DNA of 64,000 nucleotides. It comes from Opitutus terrae PB90-1. Its GTDB lineage: Bacteria; Verrucomicrobiota; Verrucomicrobiia; Opitutales; Opitutaceae. Shown piece by piece: positions 43,760-52,360 of this stretch; positions within the stretch are counted from its first letter, which is position 1; each line of letters opens with the position of its first letter. Both the position numbers and the translations under genes were made by a program. The stretch is from the NCBI RefSeq assembly GCF_000019965.1, contig NC_010571.1:5093001-5157000 (forward strand), in the 5' to 3' direction. Under the pieces are notes generated by a model. That model saw only the letters and a program-made list of their open reading frames with translations. It ran no database searches and had not been told where the DNA came from.

Positions 43760-45004
43760 GTGAATATTGTTCGCCTCTCCCCTCCCGCGGTGATCCCCGC
43801 CCTGTGCCCGGTGTGTCATTACACCCAGGCCACGCCATTTTTCGATGGTGGTTCCCAACCCTTGGCCACGCTCGGGTGGCCGCACACCGCCGAGGAGGCA
43901 AAAACGATGCCGCGCTTTCCGCTGGCTTTCGTGCAGTGCCCGCGGTGCACGCATGTCTGGAATCGGTCGTTCTCCTACGAGGTGATACCGTACCGGTCCA
44001 ACCCGAATCTCATGTTTAACAAGGGTGTGATCTGGAAGGGGCACCTCGCGAGCACACGGGATCTTGTTCTCGCTCGTTTGCCGGTGGCGCCAACCGTCCT
44101 GGACATCGGATGTGGCGAGGGGCACTTCGTGCGCGGCATGTGCGAATCCCGAGCCGGTCGAGGCCGCTTTGTCGGGTTTGATCCGAACACGAGTGGCCGC
44201 AGTGGTGACGGTGTGGAGTTCTTTCCCCGGTATTTCGAACCGCTGTCGGACATCGCTTCCTTCCAGCCTGATGCACTTGTGGTGCGGCACGTCCTCGAGC
44301 ATCTGACGGATCCGGCGGCCTTCATCGAGCAGATGGCTTGGGGGACCTCCACGTTGCGGAAGCCGGTTTGGCTGTTCACCGAGATGCCGTGCGTCGATCG
44401 GGCAATCGAGACGGGCCGACTGCCGGACTTCTATTACGAACACCCCTCACATTTCACCACGCGCTCGTTTCGCACGCTGATGCAGCGCGGCGGCGAGGTG
44501 GTGGAGTTGGGTCATGGGTACAACGGCGAGGTCGTGTATGCGCTCGTCCGATTGCAGGTTCCCGCCTCGCATGCAGAATGCTCCGCGTCGGCAACAATCT
44601 TCTTTCAACAGGCAGACCAAAACCGGGCCACCGTCCGACAACAGCTCGACGAGCTTGCCGCCAGCGGAAAACGCGTGGCCGTGTGGGGGGGCACCGGCAA
44701 GGGCGCTGCGTTCATTCACCAGTTCGGTCTGGATGCCGAGCGGTTTCCGCTGGTCGTGGACTCGGATCCTGAAAAAGCAGGCACGTTCGTGCCGGGCACC
44801 GGCCAGCCAATCGTTTTCCGGGATGTGCTCAAGGCGAGCCCCGTCGACGTGATCATCGTCCCCACCCAGTGGCGCGCTGCTGATATTGCGAACGAAATAG
44901 CTCGCGAGAGGATCGGAGCGCCGCAGTTGCTGATCGAACACAACGGCCGACTAGTGGACTACACGCACGGCGATCATCCGTATCGATTTGCCCAGCGTAG
45001 CTGA
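43760..45004 (+). CDS. Sugar C-methyltransferase-type SAM methyltransferase
   Basis: The product has 414 residues from a GTG start. An N-terminal zinc module has CPVC (C16, C19) and CPRC (C60, C63). The SAM domain starts VLDIGCGEGHFVRGM and has VVRHVLEHLTDPAAF. A C-terminal domain with VAVWGGTGKGAAFIHQFGLD matches the Methyltransf_14 block. This three-part layout is that of NDP-sugar C-methyltransferases such as TylC3/NovU. It lies 42 bp after the GT41 gene. Confidence 0.85.
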   Translation: MNIVRLSPPAVIPALCPVCHYTQATPFFDGGSQPLATLGWPHTAEEAKTMPRFPLAFVQCPRCTHVWNRSFSYEVIPYRSNPNLMFNKGVIWKGHLASTRDLVLARLPVAPTVLDIGCGEGHFVRGMCESRAGRGRFVGFDPNTSGRSGDGVEFFPRYFEPLSDIASFQPDALVVRHVLEHLTDPAAFIEQMAWGTSTLRKPVWLFTEMPCVDRAIETGRLPDFYYEHPSHFTTRSFRTLMQRGGEVVELGHGYNGEVVYALVRLQVPASHAECSASATIFFQQADQNRATVRQQLDELAASGKRVAVWGGTGKGAAFIHQFGLDAERFPLVVDSDPEKAGTFVPGTGQPIVFRDVLKASPVDVIIVPTQWRAADIANEIARERIGAPQLLIEHNGRLVDYTHGDHPYRFAQRS

Positions 45005-45054
45005 CGCGGCCGATCGGGCCACGTCTCCGCGGAGTATCAAGCAACCGGCCCAAT

Positions 45055-46662
45055 TCAGCCCCGGAAAAAACCGGCTGCAGCAAGCGCCGCAAGGCCGGTG
45101 TCGAGGTTCGACCCCAACAAGGCGTTGAGTCGCTGTTCGTCGGTGACCTGCACCGAGCCTTCGTTCACCTGAAGCTTCCCTTCCTTCACGCGACTCACGA
45201 GCTCGCCGAGTAGCTCATCGCGGCCACGGGTGCCGTCACAGGCCGCGATGATGTAACGTGCAACCATGTCCGCAGGGATAGACTGGTGCGTCCGGTTGGT
45301 GATCAATCTGGCATTGAGGGCCTGATAGCGTGCAAACGCACTAACAGCAGGCCGTTCAGGCACGTCGGTACGGACCGACACGGGTTCGGCGTGGATCTCC
45401 AGGAATCCTTTGGCCAAAAGGTTCAACAGATTCATCTCCAACGTCGATTCGTCGGTCCGATCGCGATCGGGCGGCACCTCGCCCAAAAACGGGCGCGAAA
45501 GCGAGCGGGCGCCTTCTAAGAGCGCTTGGTAAGAAACCACCGCCACGCCACGCGTCTCGGTCAGCATCTGCATAAGCGCTTTCACAAATGCGTCGCCGCT
45601 CGTTACCTGCACGCCTGTCGCCGTTGCAAAACTAACCGGTACGCCAGGCACAAGCTCCACGGGACCAGCGGCACGGATCAGCAACGAACGGAAAGCGAGT
45701 TGCCTGAGCACCGCCGGGGAAAGATTGCGCTTGAGGGGAACACCGCCGCGGCACAACAGCGTTTGCCGAAACGACCGATTGCGCAGGTAGTCCATGTACT
45801 GCTCCTGCGCGACGATCTGATTGTTTAGTTGGGCCAGCGTCTGACTGACCTTCTCGGGGAAATTGCCCGCCAGCATTTCCGCTATGTTCGATTCGCTGAG
45901 ATACTGAAGCCCGTGTTTCATCGCTTCAGCGATGAACTCGTAGAAATAGAACGGTGTGTTTTCTCCGCCCAGGATGTCATGCAACAGATAGTTGTCAGAC
46001 AGACCGTTCATCAGGCTGAGCTCACTCTTCAGCAGCATCCCATACGCGCTGTTTTCGCTCGGTACCGAGTCCGCAAGAAAGGTGAGCAACGCTCGCGATT
46101 GTGCCACCTTGGTCTTCGGGTCCGTGAGACCGCGCGTGTGGTAGAGCATCATCTCTCGCAGCGAACGCCGCATGTTCCAACCCGGGAGCGCGTTGTAGCT
46201 GACGTATGCCACCCCGTTCTCAGTCAGGTGGTCCCGACAGATCGCCAGAACCTTCTCGCGAACCGCCGGCGGAACCCACGAGTAAACGCCATGGGCGACA
46301 ATGTAGTCGAACTTTCCCGAGTCAGCCGGGAAATCCAAAATGTCTTGCCGTCGAACCTCTACGTTGGTCACCCCCCCCGCCGTAATCGCGGACTGTGCAG
46401 CGGCGATCTGGACCTTGGACGAATCGACTCCCAGAAAACTCGCCTGGGGAAACTGTTCAGCCAACGGCAACAGATTAGAACCGTCCGCACATCCAAGCTC
46501 CAGCACCCGCGCGTTCGCGGGGCTTGCAGCGTCCAGCCCAAACAGGCGTGCCATCGCGGCGAGACGGTTCGGCTGAGTCTGCGGAAAGGACGAACTCGGA
46601 TAGGGCGTTTCATCGTAGGCCGTCGTCACGTCAGATGAAGGCAGGGGGGCAGAGGTCGACAT
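45055..46662 (-). CDS. SAM methyltransferase with regulatory domain
   Basis: The product has 535 residues. The SAM domain (about 30-180) has RVLELGCADGSNLLPLAEQFP, FLGVDSSKVQI and FDYIVAHGVYSWVPPAVREKVL. A middle region (about 215-300) resembles the methyltransferase regulatory domain (PFYFYEFIAEAMKHGLQYLSES), followed by a C-terminal winged-helix-like part. These are large proteins common in Planctomycetes and Verrucomicrobia, of uncertain substrate. It converges on the preceding methyltransferase gene. Confidence 0.82.
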   Translation of the reverse strand: MSTSAPLPSSDVTTAYDETPYPSSSFPQTQPNRLAAMARLFGLDAASPANARVLELGCADGSNLLPLAEQFPQASFLGVDSSKVQIAAAQSAITAGGVTNVEVRRQDILDFPADSGKFDYIVAHGVYSWVPPAVREKVLAICRDHLTENGVAYVSYNALPGWNMRRSLREMMLYHTRGLTDPKTKVAQSRALLTFLADSVPSENSAYGMLLKSELSLMNGLSDNYLLHDILGGENTPFYFYEFIAEAMKHGLQYLSESNIAEMLAGNFPEKVSQTLAQLNNQIVAQEQYMDYLRNRSFRQTLLCRGGVPLKRNLSPAVLRQLAFRSLLIRAAGPVELVPGVPVSFATATGVQVTSGDAFVKALMQMLTETRGVAVVSYQALLEGARSLSRPFLGEVPPDRDRTDESTLEMNLLNLLAKGFLEIHAEPVSVRTDVPERPAVSAFARYQALNARLITNRTHQSIPADMVARYIIAACDGTRGRDELLGELVSRVKEGKLQVNEGSVQVTDEQRLNALLGSNLDTGLAALAAAGFFRG

Positions 46663-46747
46663 AGGTACGAAAGGAAATCCTGCTGCTTCGGCATGTAAAG
46701 GCGATTACAGGGTGCGCCGCAAGGGCACGCGCTGAGACCCAGCTGGA

Positions 46748-47350
46748 TCATGCGGGGAAGTGCTCGGCGGTCAGCTGCAGCAATTCCGCGTCCGTCATCG
46801 GCTGCAGGGTGGCGAGCGCCCATAGATCGAAATGAGGGATGCGCCGCTTGAGCGCCACGCGAGCAAAGCCCGCCTCCTGCAAGGTCCCGCCCAACACCCG
46901 CTGCGTAAAACCGCAATGGTGGGCCATGAAAAGATTGCCGGCCGCCACGCGGCCCCGGTGGCCGTAAAGAATATCCATCGGGGCAATCGGACCGCTGCGC
47001 GACTGGTACGCCGGATCGGTCAATTTGTCCTCCGCAACCAGCGCGCACGTCGACTGAAGGTCTGGGCAGGTGATCACCACAAATCCCTGCGGTCGGAGCA
47101 CGCGTTTGAACTCTGCCAATGCCAGCGGCACCTCGTGCGAATACAAATGCTCCACATTGTGGCTGGAGAATACCGCGTCCACCGAGCCACTCGGGACTGC
47201 AGCCATATTCGTCATCGTGCCCACGACGTCAGGAGCGACATTCGGATCGATATCCAACCGGAGCTCGTCCCAATCGGGAGTGTCGAAGCCTGGGGTGGTC
47301 TGATCCTTGCGTTTCGGCCCGCAACCGACGTGGAGTAAAATCCGTTTCAT
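46748..47350 (-). CDS. SAM-dependent methyltransferase-like protein
   Basis: With ATG 47350 the product has 200 residues: KRILLHVGCGPKRKDQTTPGF, DELRLDIDPNVAPDVVGTM, AVFSSHNVEHLYSHEVPLALAEF and RVLRPQGFVVITCPDLQS are the class I core blocks, as in the methyltransferase-11 group of polysaccharide clusters. It lies 11 bp downstream of a GT4 gene on the same strand. Confidence 0.85.
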   Translation of the reverse strand: MKRILLHVGCGPKRKDQTTPGFDTPDWDELRLDIDPNVAPDVVGTMTNMAAVPSGSVDAVFSSHNVEHLYSHEVPLALAEFKRVLRPQGFVVITCPDLQSTCALVAEDKLTDPAYQSRSGPIAPMDILYGHRGRVAAGNLFMAHHCGFTQRVLGGTLQEAGFARVALKRRIPHFDLWALATLQPMTDAELLQLTAEHFPA

Positions 47351-47361
47351 CGCGTGCACGG

Positions 47362-48597
47362 TCAGCGCCGGTGTGTGAGCTCGTCGATCCACCTCAATTG
47401 TGCTGGCAAGCATACTGCGCGCAGGTCGCATCGCTGCAGGATCGTCTGCCGCGCTGCATGCCGCAGGGGCTCAAACTGCCTGCGAGTGTGAAGAATTTCA
47501 ATGGCTTTTGCCGCCAGCTCATCGGGCCGAAAAAAATCGAAGAGGGTGCCATTGACTCCATCCGTGAGGAACTCCGTCACTGGCTCCGTCCGACTTGCCA
47601 GGATCCGGCACTCGCAGCTCATGGCTTCGAGCAAAGACCACGACAGCACGAACGGATGTGTCAGGTAGATGTGCAGAGTCGACACCTGCAAAATTGCGAG
47701 GAAGATCTCCTTAGGCACCTTGCCCACGAAATGGATTCGGGAGAGATCCAGCTGGCCGTCGAGTTCCTTGAGCATGAACTCGCGCCAGTTTCGCTCCCGT
47801 GGAGGAGGCGTCCCATAACTGATCCCGTCGCCACCGACAATCACGACGTTGGCCCGTGGCCTCCGCGCCAGAATTGCCGGTAGGGCTCGCATGAACACGT
47901 GAAACCCGCGAATCGGCTCATGATTCCGATTCACAAACGTGATGACTTCATCGGCCCCCGTCAGCACCCGCTTCCTGCCATCGCGGGCCAGTGTGATCGA
48001 AGCTTTGGAGGACGGCGCATCTACGGCCGTATCGATGCCGTCGTGGATGACCATGGCACGTGCTTGCGCGCTCGTGGGGAAACACAACCGTTGCCACTCC
48101 GTGGGGTACCACAACGCATCCGAACTCTCGAGCGCATGCAGACACACCGTGTTGTTCATTCGCAGCCTGAACGCCGTTGCCTCCGCGGGCGGACCAAACT
48201 CGGGATCGAAATAGCTGTCCACCCGCGCGCGCCCGAAAAAAAACTCCGGGTAGGCGATGATTTTAGATCCAGGCCAAACATCGCGGAGAAAGAGCATCTC
48301 CCCCCAACCGGGATGGCCAATGATCACATCCGGATTGAACCCACGCGCCCTCAATTCAAGCGCGCGTTTCGCGGTCGCTTCGCCGGCCCGCACCTGAGCC
48401 TCAAAATCCGCCGCCAAGGGGTTCATCCCCGCGGGTCCCGCATCAGGTCGTTCGCACGGTGCCGACTCGATGCCGGGATGGACAACAAGGTCCTTTCGGT
48501 AATGCAGGACAGCGACGCGATCGCCACGCTGCACTAATGCGGCGGCCAGATGGCCGAACTGCCCAGGGTAATTCTGATGTACAAACAGGATGGTCAT
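47362..48597 (-). CDS. GT4-family glycosyltransferase
   Basis: The product has 411 residues. TILFVHQNYPGQFGHLAAALV is the GT-B acceptor loop; donor site blocks are EVITFVNRNHEPIRGFHVFMRALPAIL, RIHFVGKVPKEIFLAIL and HPFVLSWSLLEAMSCECRILAS. These resemble a GT4 subgroup common next to TPR glycosyltransferases. It may act on the protein glycan built by the GT41-type enzyme; inference. Confidence 0.88.
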   Translation of the reverse strand: MTILFVHQNYPGQFGHLAAALVQRGDRVAVLHYRKDLVVHPGIESAPCERPDAGPAGMNPLAADFEAQVRAGEATAKRALELRARGFNPDVIIGHPGWGEMLFLRDVWPGSKIIAYPEFFFGRARVDSYFDPEFGPPAEATAFRLRMNNTVCLHALESSDALWYPTEWQRLCFPTSAQARAMVIHDGIDTAVDAPSSKASITLARDGRKRVLTGADEVITFVNRNHEPIRGFHVFMRALPAILARRPRANVVIVGGDGISYGTPPPRERNWREFMLKELDGQLDLSRIHFVGKVPKEIFLAILQVSTLHIYLTHPFVLSWSLLEAMSCECRILASRTEPVTEFLTDGVNGTLFDFFRPDELAAKAIEILHTRRQFEPLRHAARQTILQRCDLRAVCLPAQLRWIDELTHRR

Positions 48598-48678
48598 GGC
48601 GCGCCGATCTGTTCGATCTTGCCATCCAATCCCTCACGGCAAACAGAAAGTTCCATAATCGAGCCGGTCTTCATCTAG

Positions 48679-48713
48679 AAAGAAAAAGCCCCACCCCGCT
48701 TCCGGGATGGGGC
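48679..48713 (-). terminator. Rho-independent terminator of the S-layer-like gene
   Basis: Reading the minus strand, GCCCCATCCCG, a GAAG loop and CGGGGTGGGGC form an 11-bp stem with one wobble, followed by TTTTTCTTTCT. It lies 42 bp after the stop codon of the 48755-52006 gene. Confidence 0.88.
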
Positions 48714-48754
48714 TCAATGAGGAGCGTTGGATCAGTCCAACCTTCCGATGTGGA

Positions 48755-51700
48755 TCAGATCGTCAGCACGCCGGCCGCGATACCAGCGTTTGTGCCAGCC
48801 GCACTGAGATCGAGCGCGCCGGTCAGTCGAACGACCACGTCACCCGCAGGGTCATACGTGCCGTTGCCATTATCAACCACGATGTAGGTGTCCCCACCGA
48901 AGTTGAACCAGCTCACGACGGCGTTGCCGGCAACATTGCCCGCGGTAGCGGAAGCAACGTAGTCCGAGAACGTGGCACCCTGACCGAGCGTCACCGCAGT
49001 CGCGTTAAACGTCGCCGTGCCGGTATCTACCGCGCTGAGGTCGAGGATATCAGCATCACCCGCGCCGGAGATCGTGGTGAAGTAGCCGGCGGAACCCGCC
49101 TTGCTGCTCAGCACAACCTTGTCAGCACCACCACCGAGGGTGATGTTCGACACTGCCTGACCGGCAACGGTGATGGTATCATTACCGTCACCCGCGCTGA
49201 TCGTGGTCGTGCCGGACGTCGCCGTGACCGTGATCGAGTCACCGTTCTTGCCGGTGGTGATCGAGTTACCCGCACCGCTGGCCGTAATCACGTTCGCACC
49301 GTCACCCGCCGTGATCGTGGTGCCGGCGGCGACCGCGATCGTATCCGCCGAGTTACCGGTGGTGATCGTGATCTTGCCCGCGCCCGTCGCGGTGATGTCG
49401 TTGGAGCCCTTCGTCGTGCCCTTGATCGTCGAGCCATCGCCCGCCGTCGTGGTCAGGATCAGCTTGCCGCCAGCCATGCCAGAAGCATCGACCGTGCCCG
49501 CCGCACCCGTGTTGGAGGTCAGCGAGAGGACATTGCCGGTGATGTTCACGACCTTGGCCTGGGTGAAGTTCACCGTGTCATCGGCGTTCTTCGTGTCGTT
49601 CGTATCGACGACGTTCAGGTTGATCGTGTTGATGTTGCCCGTGGCGAGGGTCTGGGCGTTGATGTCCGCCGTGTCCGACGTAATCGTGACGGCCAGTGAC
49701 TCGGTCTGGACTGCCGAAACCGGCACAGTGATCGTGCCGTTGCCAGTCTGACCCGCCTTGATCGTCAGGGACGCACCGGAGGCGAGCTTGTCGATCGCAT
49801 AGGCACCACCGAAGTCACCCGAGAGGATGACCTGGTTGATGTCGTCCAGGTTGTGCATGTCGACCGTGCCGAAGTTGCTGCCTGTGATTTCGAGCTTCTC
49901 GAAGCCCGAGATCTGGGCCGCGAGGCCCGTGCCGGTCGAAGCGGCGACCGCATCCTGGCCCGTGAGAGCGAGGGTGTCGGTGCCGTCGCCACCCGCGAGC
50001 GTGCCGCTGTCCATCGTCTTGTGGTCGGTGGCGTTCAGAGTCGCGGAGACCCAGTCGTCACCAGCACCAAGATCGGACGCCTTCTTCACCTGGCCGCTGA
50101 GCGTGATCACGTCGTTGCCCGCGCCGCCGGTGACCGTCACCTTCGTCGCGTCCACCGTCGCCGTAACCCCGGCCGTGGCCGTGCTCGTCAGCGTGGCGAG
50201 CTTGCCCAGACCCGAGATGTTACCCAAATCGAGCGCCTGATCGCCTGCGACCGTGATGGTCGCGACTTCACCGGCGGTGCCCCAAGCACCAATCGAGGAC
50301 TTCTTGCCGGAGGTCGTGAAGTCGACCTCTTTGACCGTAGCCGTCGTCTGATTCAGGTTGGTGACCGCAGAGTCATTGAGGTTCAACGCCAGCGTCGTGC
50401 CGCTGCCGCTGGTGGCGTGACCGGCCAGTTCATCCGTCAGGAGGACCGTGCCACTGACCTTCGTCAGCGTGAGGGTCGCCAGCGCATTGCTGTTAACCGT
50501 CACGTCGGTCGCACCATTGACGGTCACCGTCGAGATCGTGCCAGCCTTAGCCTTGTCGCCGCCGATGGCGTAGTCCTTGACGAGGACTGCGCCCTGGGTG
50601 CCGGAGGTTGTCTGGGTGATACTCACCGAACTCGTGCCGTTAACGCCATCGACTTCCGTAGCGGTGGCAGGGAAGTTGGCGCTGCCAGCTGCGTTCGTCA
50701 CCGTCACGGTGCTGCCGCCCACGACCTTCACCAGACCAGGCGTGACGGTCGTCGACGAGCTGAGAACCACCGCAGTGTCCTTCGTGGCCGTTACCGTGGC
50801 GGTATTCGCCGCGATGTTCTGCAGGGTCAGATTGGCGGAAGTCAGGCCAGTCCAGCCCGTCATATCGACCGCGTTGGCGGAGCCCAGCGTGCCGGTCGAG
50901 GTGTACATGAAGGTCTCGACATTCTTGACCGTCAGGCCGGAAAGCTGCGCCGTACCACCGTTCGAGTCGGAGATGTTGAGCACATCGTTGCCCGCGGCAC
51001 CATCGATCTTATCGAGCGCGCTCACGACGAGCGAGGTTGCCGTGTGTGAACCGTTGATCACATCGTCTGCCGTGCTACCAACGATGGTATCGATCGCGGT
51101 CGTCAGATCATAGCTCTTCGGCGCCGGGAAGGGGCTCTTGTCCGAGAACTGCACGCTCGTATTCGTGATCGTGCTGGCCATCACCGGAGCGCCACTCGAA
51201 TCGACATTGTCGATCGCGCTGAGGGAAAAGCCGTACGAGCCACTGTTGTTGATCGCTTTGGCATTGGTTTGGACGAGATCGCCACCAGCGATATCAACCG
51301 ATACGAACTGCGACTGTTCACCGAAAACGAGCGCCGGGGTTGCGGTCCCCTTCGCGTCGATGTCGCCAATGCGGACGACGCTCTGAACCTGCACGTTCGA
51401 CGCCGTAATACCGACGACACCGTTCTCGGCCGAGAAGATGGCGTCTCCAGCGCGGATACCACCGAACAGGGAGCCATTCGGATTCGAGGGGCTCGCGACG
51501 ATCGTCAGCCGGGCAACATTCGCCCAGTGGTCACCACCGGTGTGGGTATCGTCGAACAGCGCCTGGTTGGAGGCGTTGCCCTTGCCGACCGAGAAGACCG
51601 AGAAGTTCGTCGATGCGTCCGAACCCGTGATCGTGAACGACGCCAAGCCCTGGACGTACATCACGTCGGGCTGGTTGTAGTTCACCGCCGCGGCGGGCCC

Positions 51701-52006
51701 GTGGTAGGTGTCGGGATCGAGCGCGATCGTCAGAGTGCCCGCGCCGGAGAACTCGGCTTGGACGATGTCACCCTGCTGGTCGAGGAACGAGACGCGCGTG
51801 ACCTGACCCGGATCCGCGTCCACGGTGATGCTCGAGCTCTTCAGGAGCACTTGGTCATAGACATTGCCGTTCGAGTGAACGATGTCCTGCCATTGCTGAC
51901 CCTGGGCATCGGTAAAGCCGCCAGCCAAAAGTTGGCGCTGTTCCAGTGCTTCGAGCTTGAGGAGCGAACGAGCAGACTTGGAGTTTTTCTTAATGCGTTT
52001 AGCCAT
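48755..52006 (-). CDS. Large S-layer/RTX-like surface protein with LEPR-XLL type N-terminus
   Basis: With ATG 52006 the product has 1083 residues. The N-terminus is basic (MAKRIKKNSKSARSLLK) and leads to LEALEQRQLLAGG, the LEPR-XLL type motif; it is not a Sec signal. The rest is rich in Thr, Ser, Ala, Gly, Val and Asp with few basic residues and no Cys. VGSTADDVINGS, KIDGAAGNDVLNISDS, GGAGNDVITLSG and GDGNDTITVAG are RTX-like glycine/aspartate turns, as in S-layer proteins of the RsaA/SapA type. The C-terminus ends in a hydrophobic GIAAGVLTI. It has its own strong terminator and a 354-bp upstream gap, suggesting high separate expression. Assignment to the S-layer is inference. Confidence 0.8.
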   Translation of the reverse strand: MAKRIKKNSKSARSLLKLEALEQRQLLAGGFTDAQGQQWQDIVHSNGNVYDQVLLKSSSITVDADPGQVTRVSFLDQQGDIVQAEFSGAGTLTIALDPDTYHGPAAAVNYNQPDVMYVQGLASFTITGSDASTNFSVFSVGKGNASNQALFDDTHTGGDHWANVARLTIVASPSNPNGSLFGGIRAGDAIFSAENGVVGITASNVQVQSVVRIGDIDAKGTATPALVFGEQSQFVSVDIAGGDLVQTNAKAINNSGSYGFSLSAIDNVDSSGAPVMASTITNTSVQFSDKSPFPAPKSYDLTTAIDTIVGSTADDVINGSHTATSLVVSALDKIDGAAGNDVLNISDSNGGTAQLSGLTVKNVETFMYTSTGTLGSANAVDMTGWTGLTSANLTLQNIAANTATVTATKDTAVVLSSSTTVTPGLVKVVGGSTVTVTNAAGSANFPATATEVDGVNGTSSVSITQTTSGTQGAVLVKDYAIGGDKAKAGTISTVTVNGATDVTVNSNALATLTLTKVSGTVLLTDELAGHATSGSGTTLALNLNDSAVTNLNQTTATVKEVDFTTSGKKSSIGAWGTAGEVATITVAGDQALDLGNISGLGKLATLTSTATAGVTATVDATKVTVTGGAGNDVITLSGQVKKASDLGAGDDWVSATLNATDHKTMDSGTLAGGDGTDTLALTGQDAVAASTGTGLAAQISGFEKLEITGSNFGTVDMHNLDDINQVILSGDFGGAYAIDKLASGASLTIKAGQTGNGTITVPVSAVQTESLAVTITSDTADINAQTLATGNINTINLNVVDTNDTKNADDTVNFTQAKVVNITGNVLSLTSNTGAAGTVDASGMAGGKLILTTTAGDGSTIKGTTKGSNDITATGAGKITITTGNSADTIAVAAGTTITAGDGANVITASGAGNSITTGKNGDSITVTATSGTTTISAGDGNDTITVAGQAVSNITLGGGADKVVLSSKAGSAGYFTTISGAGDADILDLSAVDTGTATFNATAVTLGQGATFSDYVASATAGNVAGNAVVSWFNFGGDTYIVVDNGNGTYDPAGDVVVRLTGALDLSAAGTNAGIAAGVLTI

Positions 52007-52360
52007 GTTGGTTGTTGTTGATTTCGAGCAAGGGAGTTTGCGTCCCAAATTGGGGCATAGGTTTGCTCAAAGTGCGGAGATCCTATCGAAAGATGGGAGA
52101 TTTGACCATCATCCCAACGGATGATTTCACCAATCGTCAATGGAGCCTTGGATGAGAGGAGGTAACTCCTTGATTGCTGTCGCCAACCAAGTGTGGACAG
52201 GCTCCCCGAATTTACTTAGGGAGGATTGTGAAATAGTCCTGAAGGCCTATGCAGCCACTCTTGATCTCAGGCACTTGCATTGCCTGCAGCGCGCACAGGC
52301 ACGACTTGGAGAGAGACGTCCCGATCTTCGTTCGCCTCTCGCCTCCGTGGGTCCGGCGGC
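52007..52360. other. 354-bp gap: leader/promoter region of the S-layer-like gene
   Basis: The stretch just upstream of the start codon is CAACAACAACC-like with no Shine-Dalgarno sequence. A TTGACG hexamer on the minus strand (52135-52140) could be a -35 box, but no good -10 was found. A CCCAAATTGGGG palindrome lies at 52044-52055. No gene was seen in the rest. Confidence 0.4.

Noticed and set aside
48755-52006. Autotransporter or PEP-CTERM protein
   Set aside because: No C-terminal beta-barrel, no PEP motif plus helix plus basic tail; the N-terminus fits LEPR-XLL instead.
51841-52140. 99-residue minus-strand frame overlapping the S-layer-like gene start
   Set aside because: It overlaps the real gene in another frame and shows no protein-like features.
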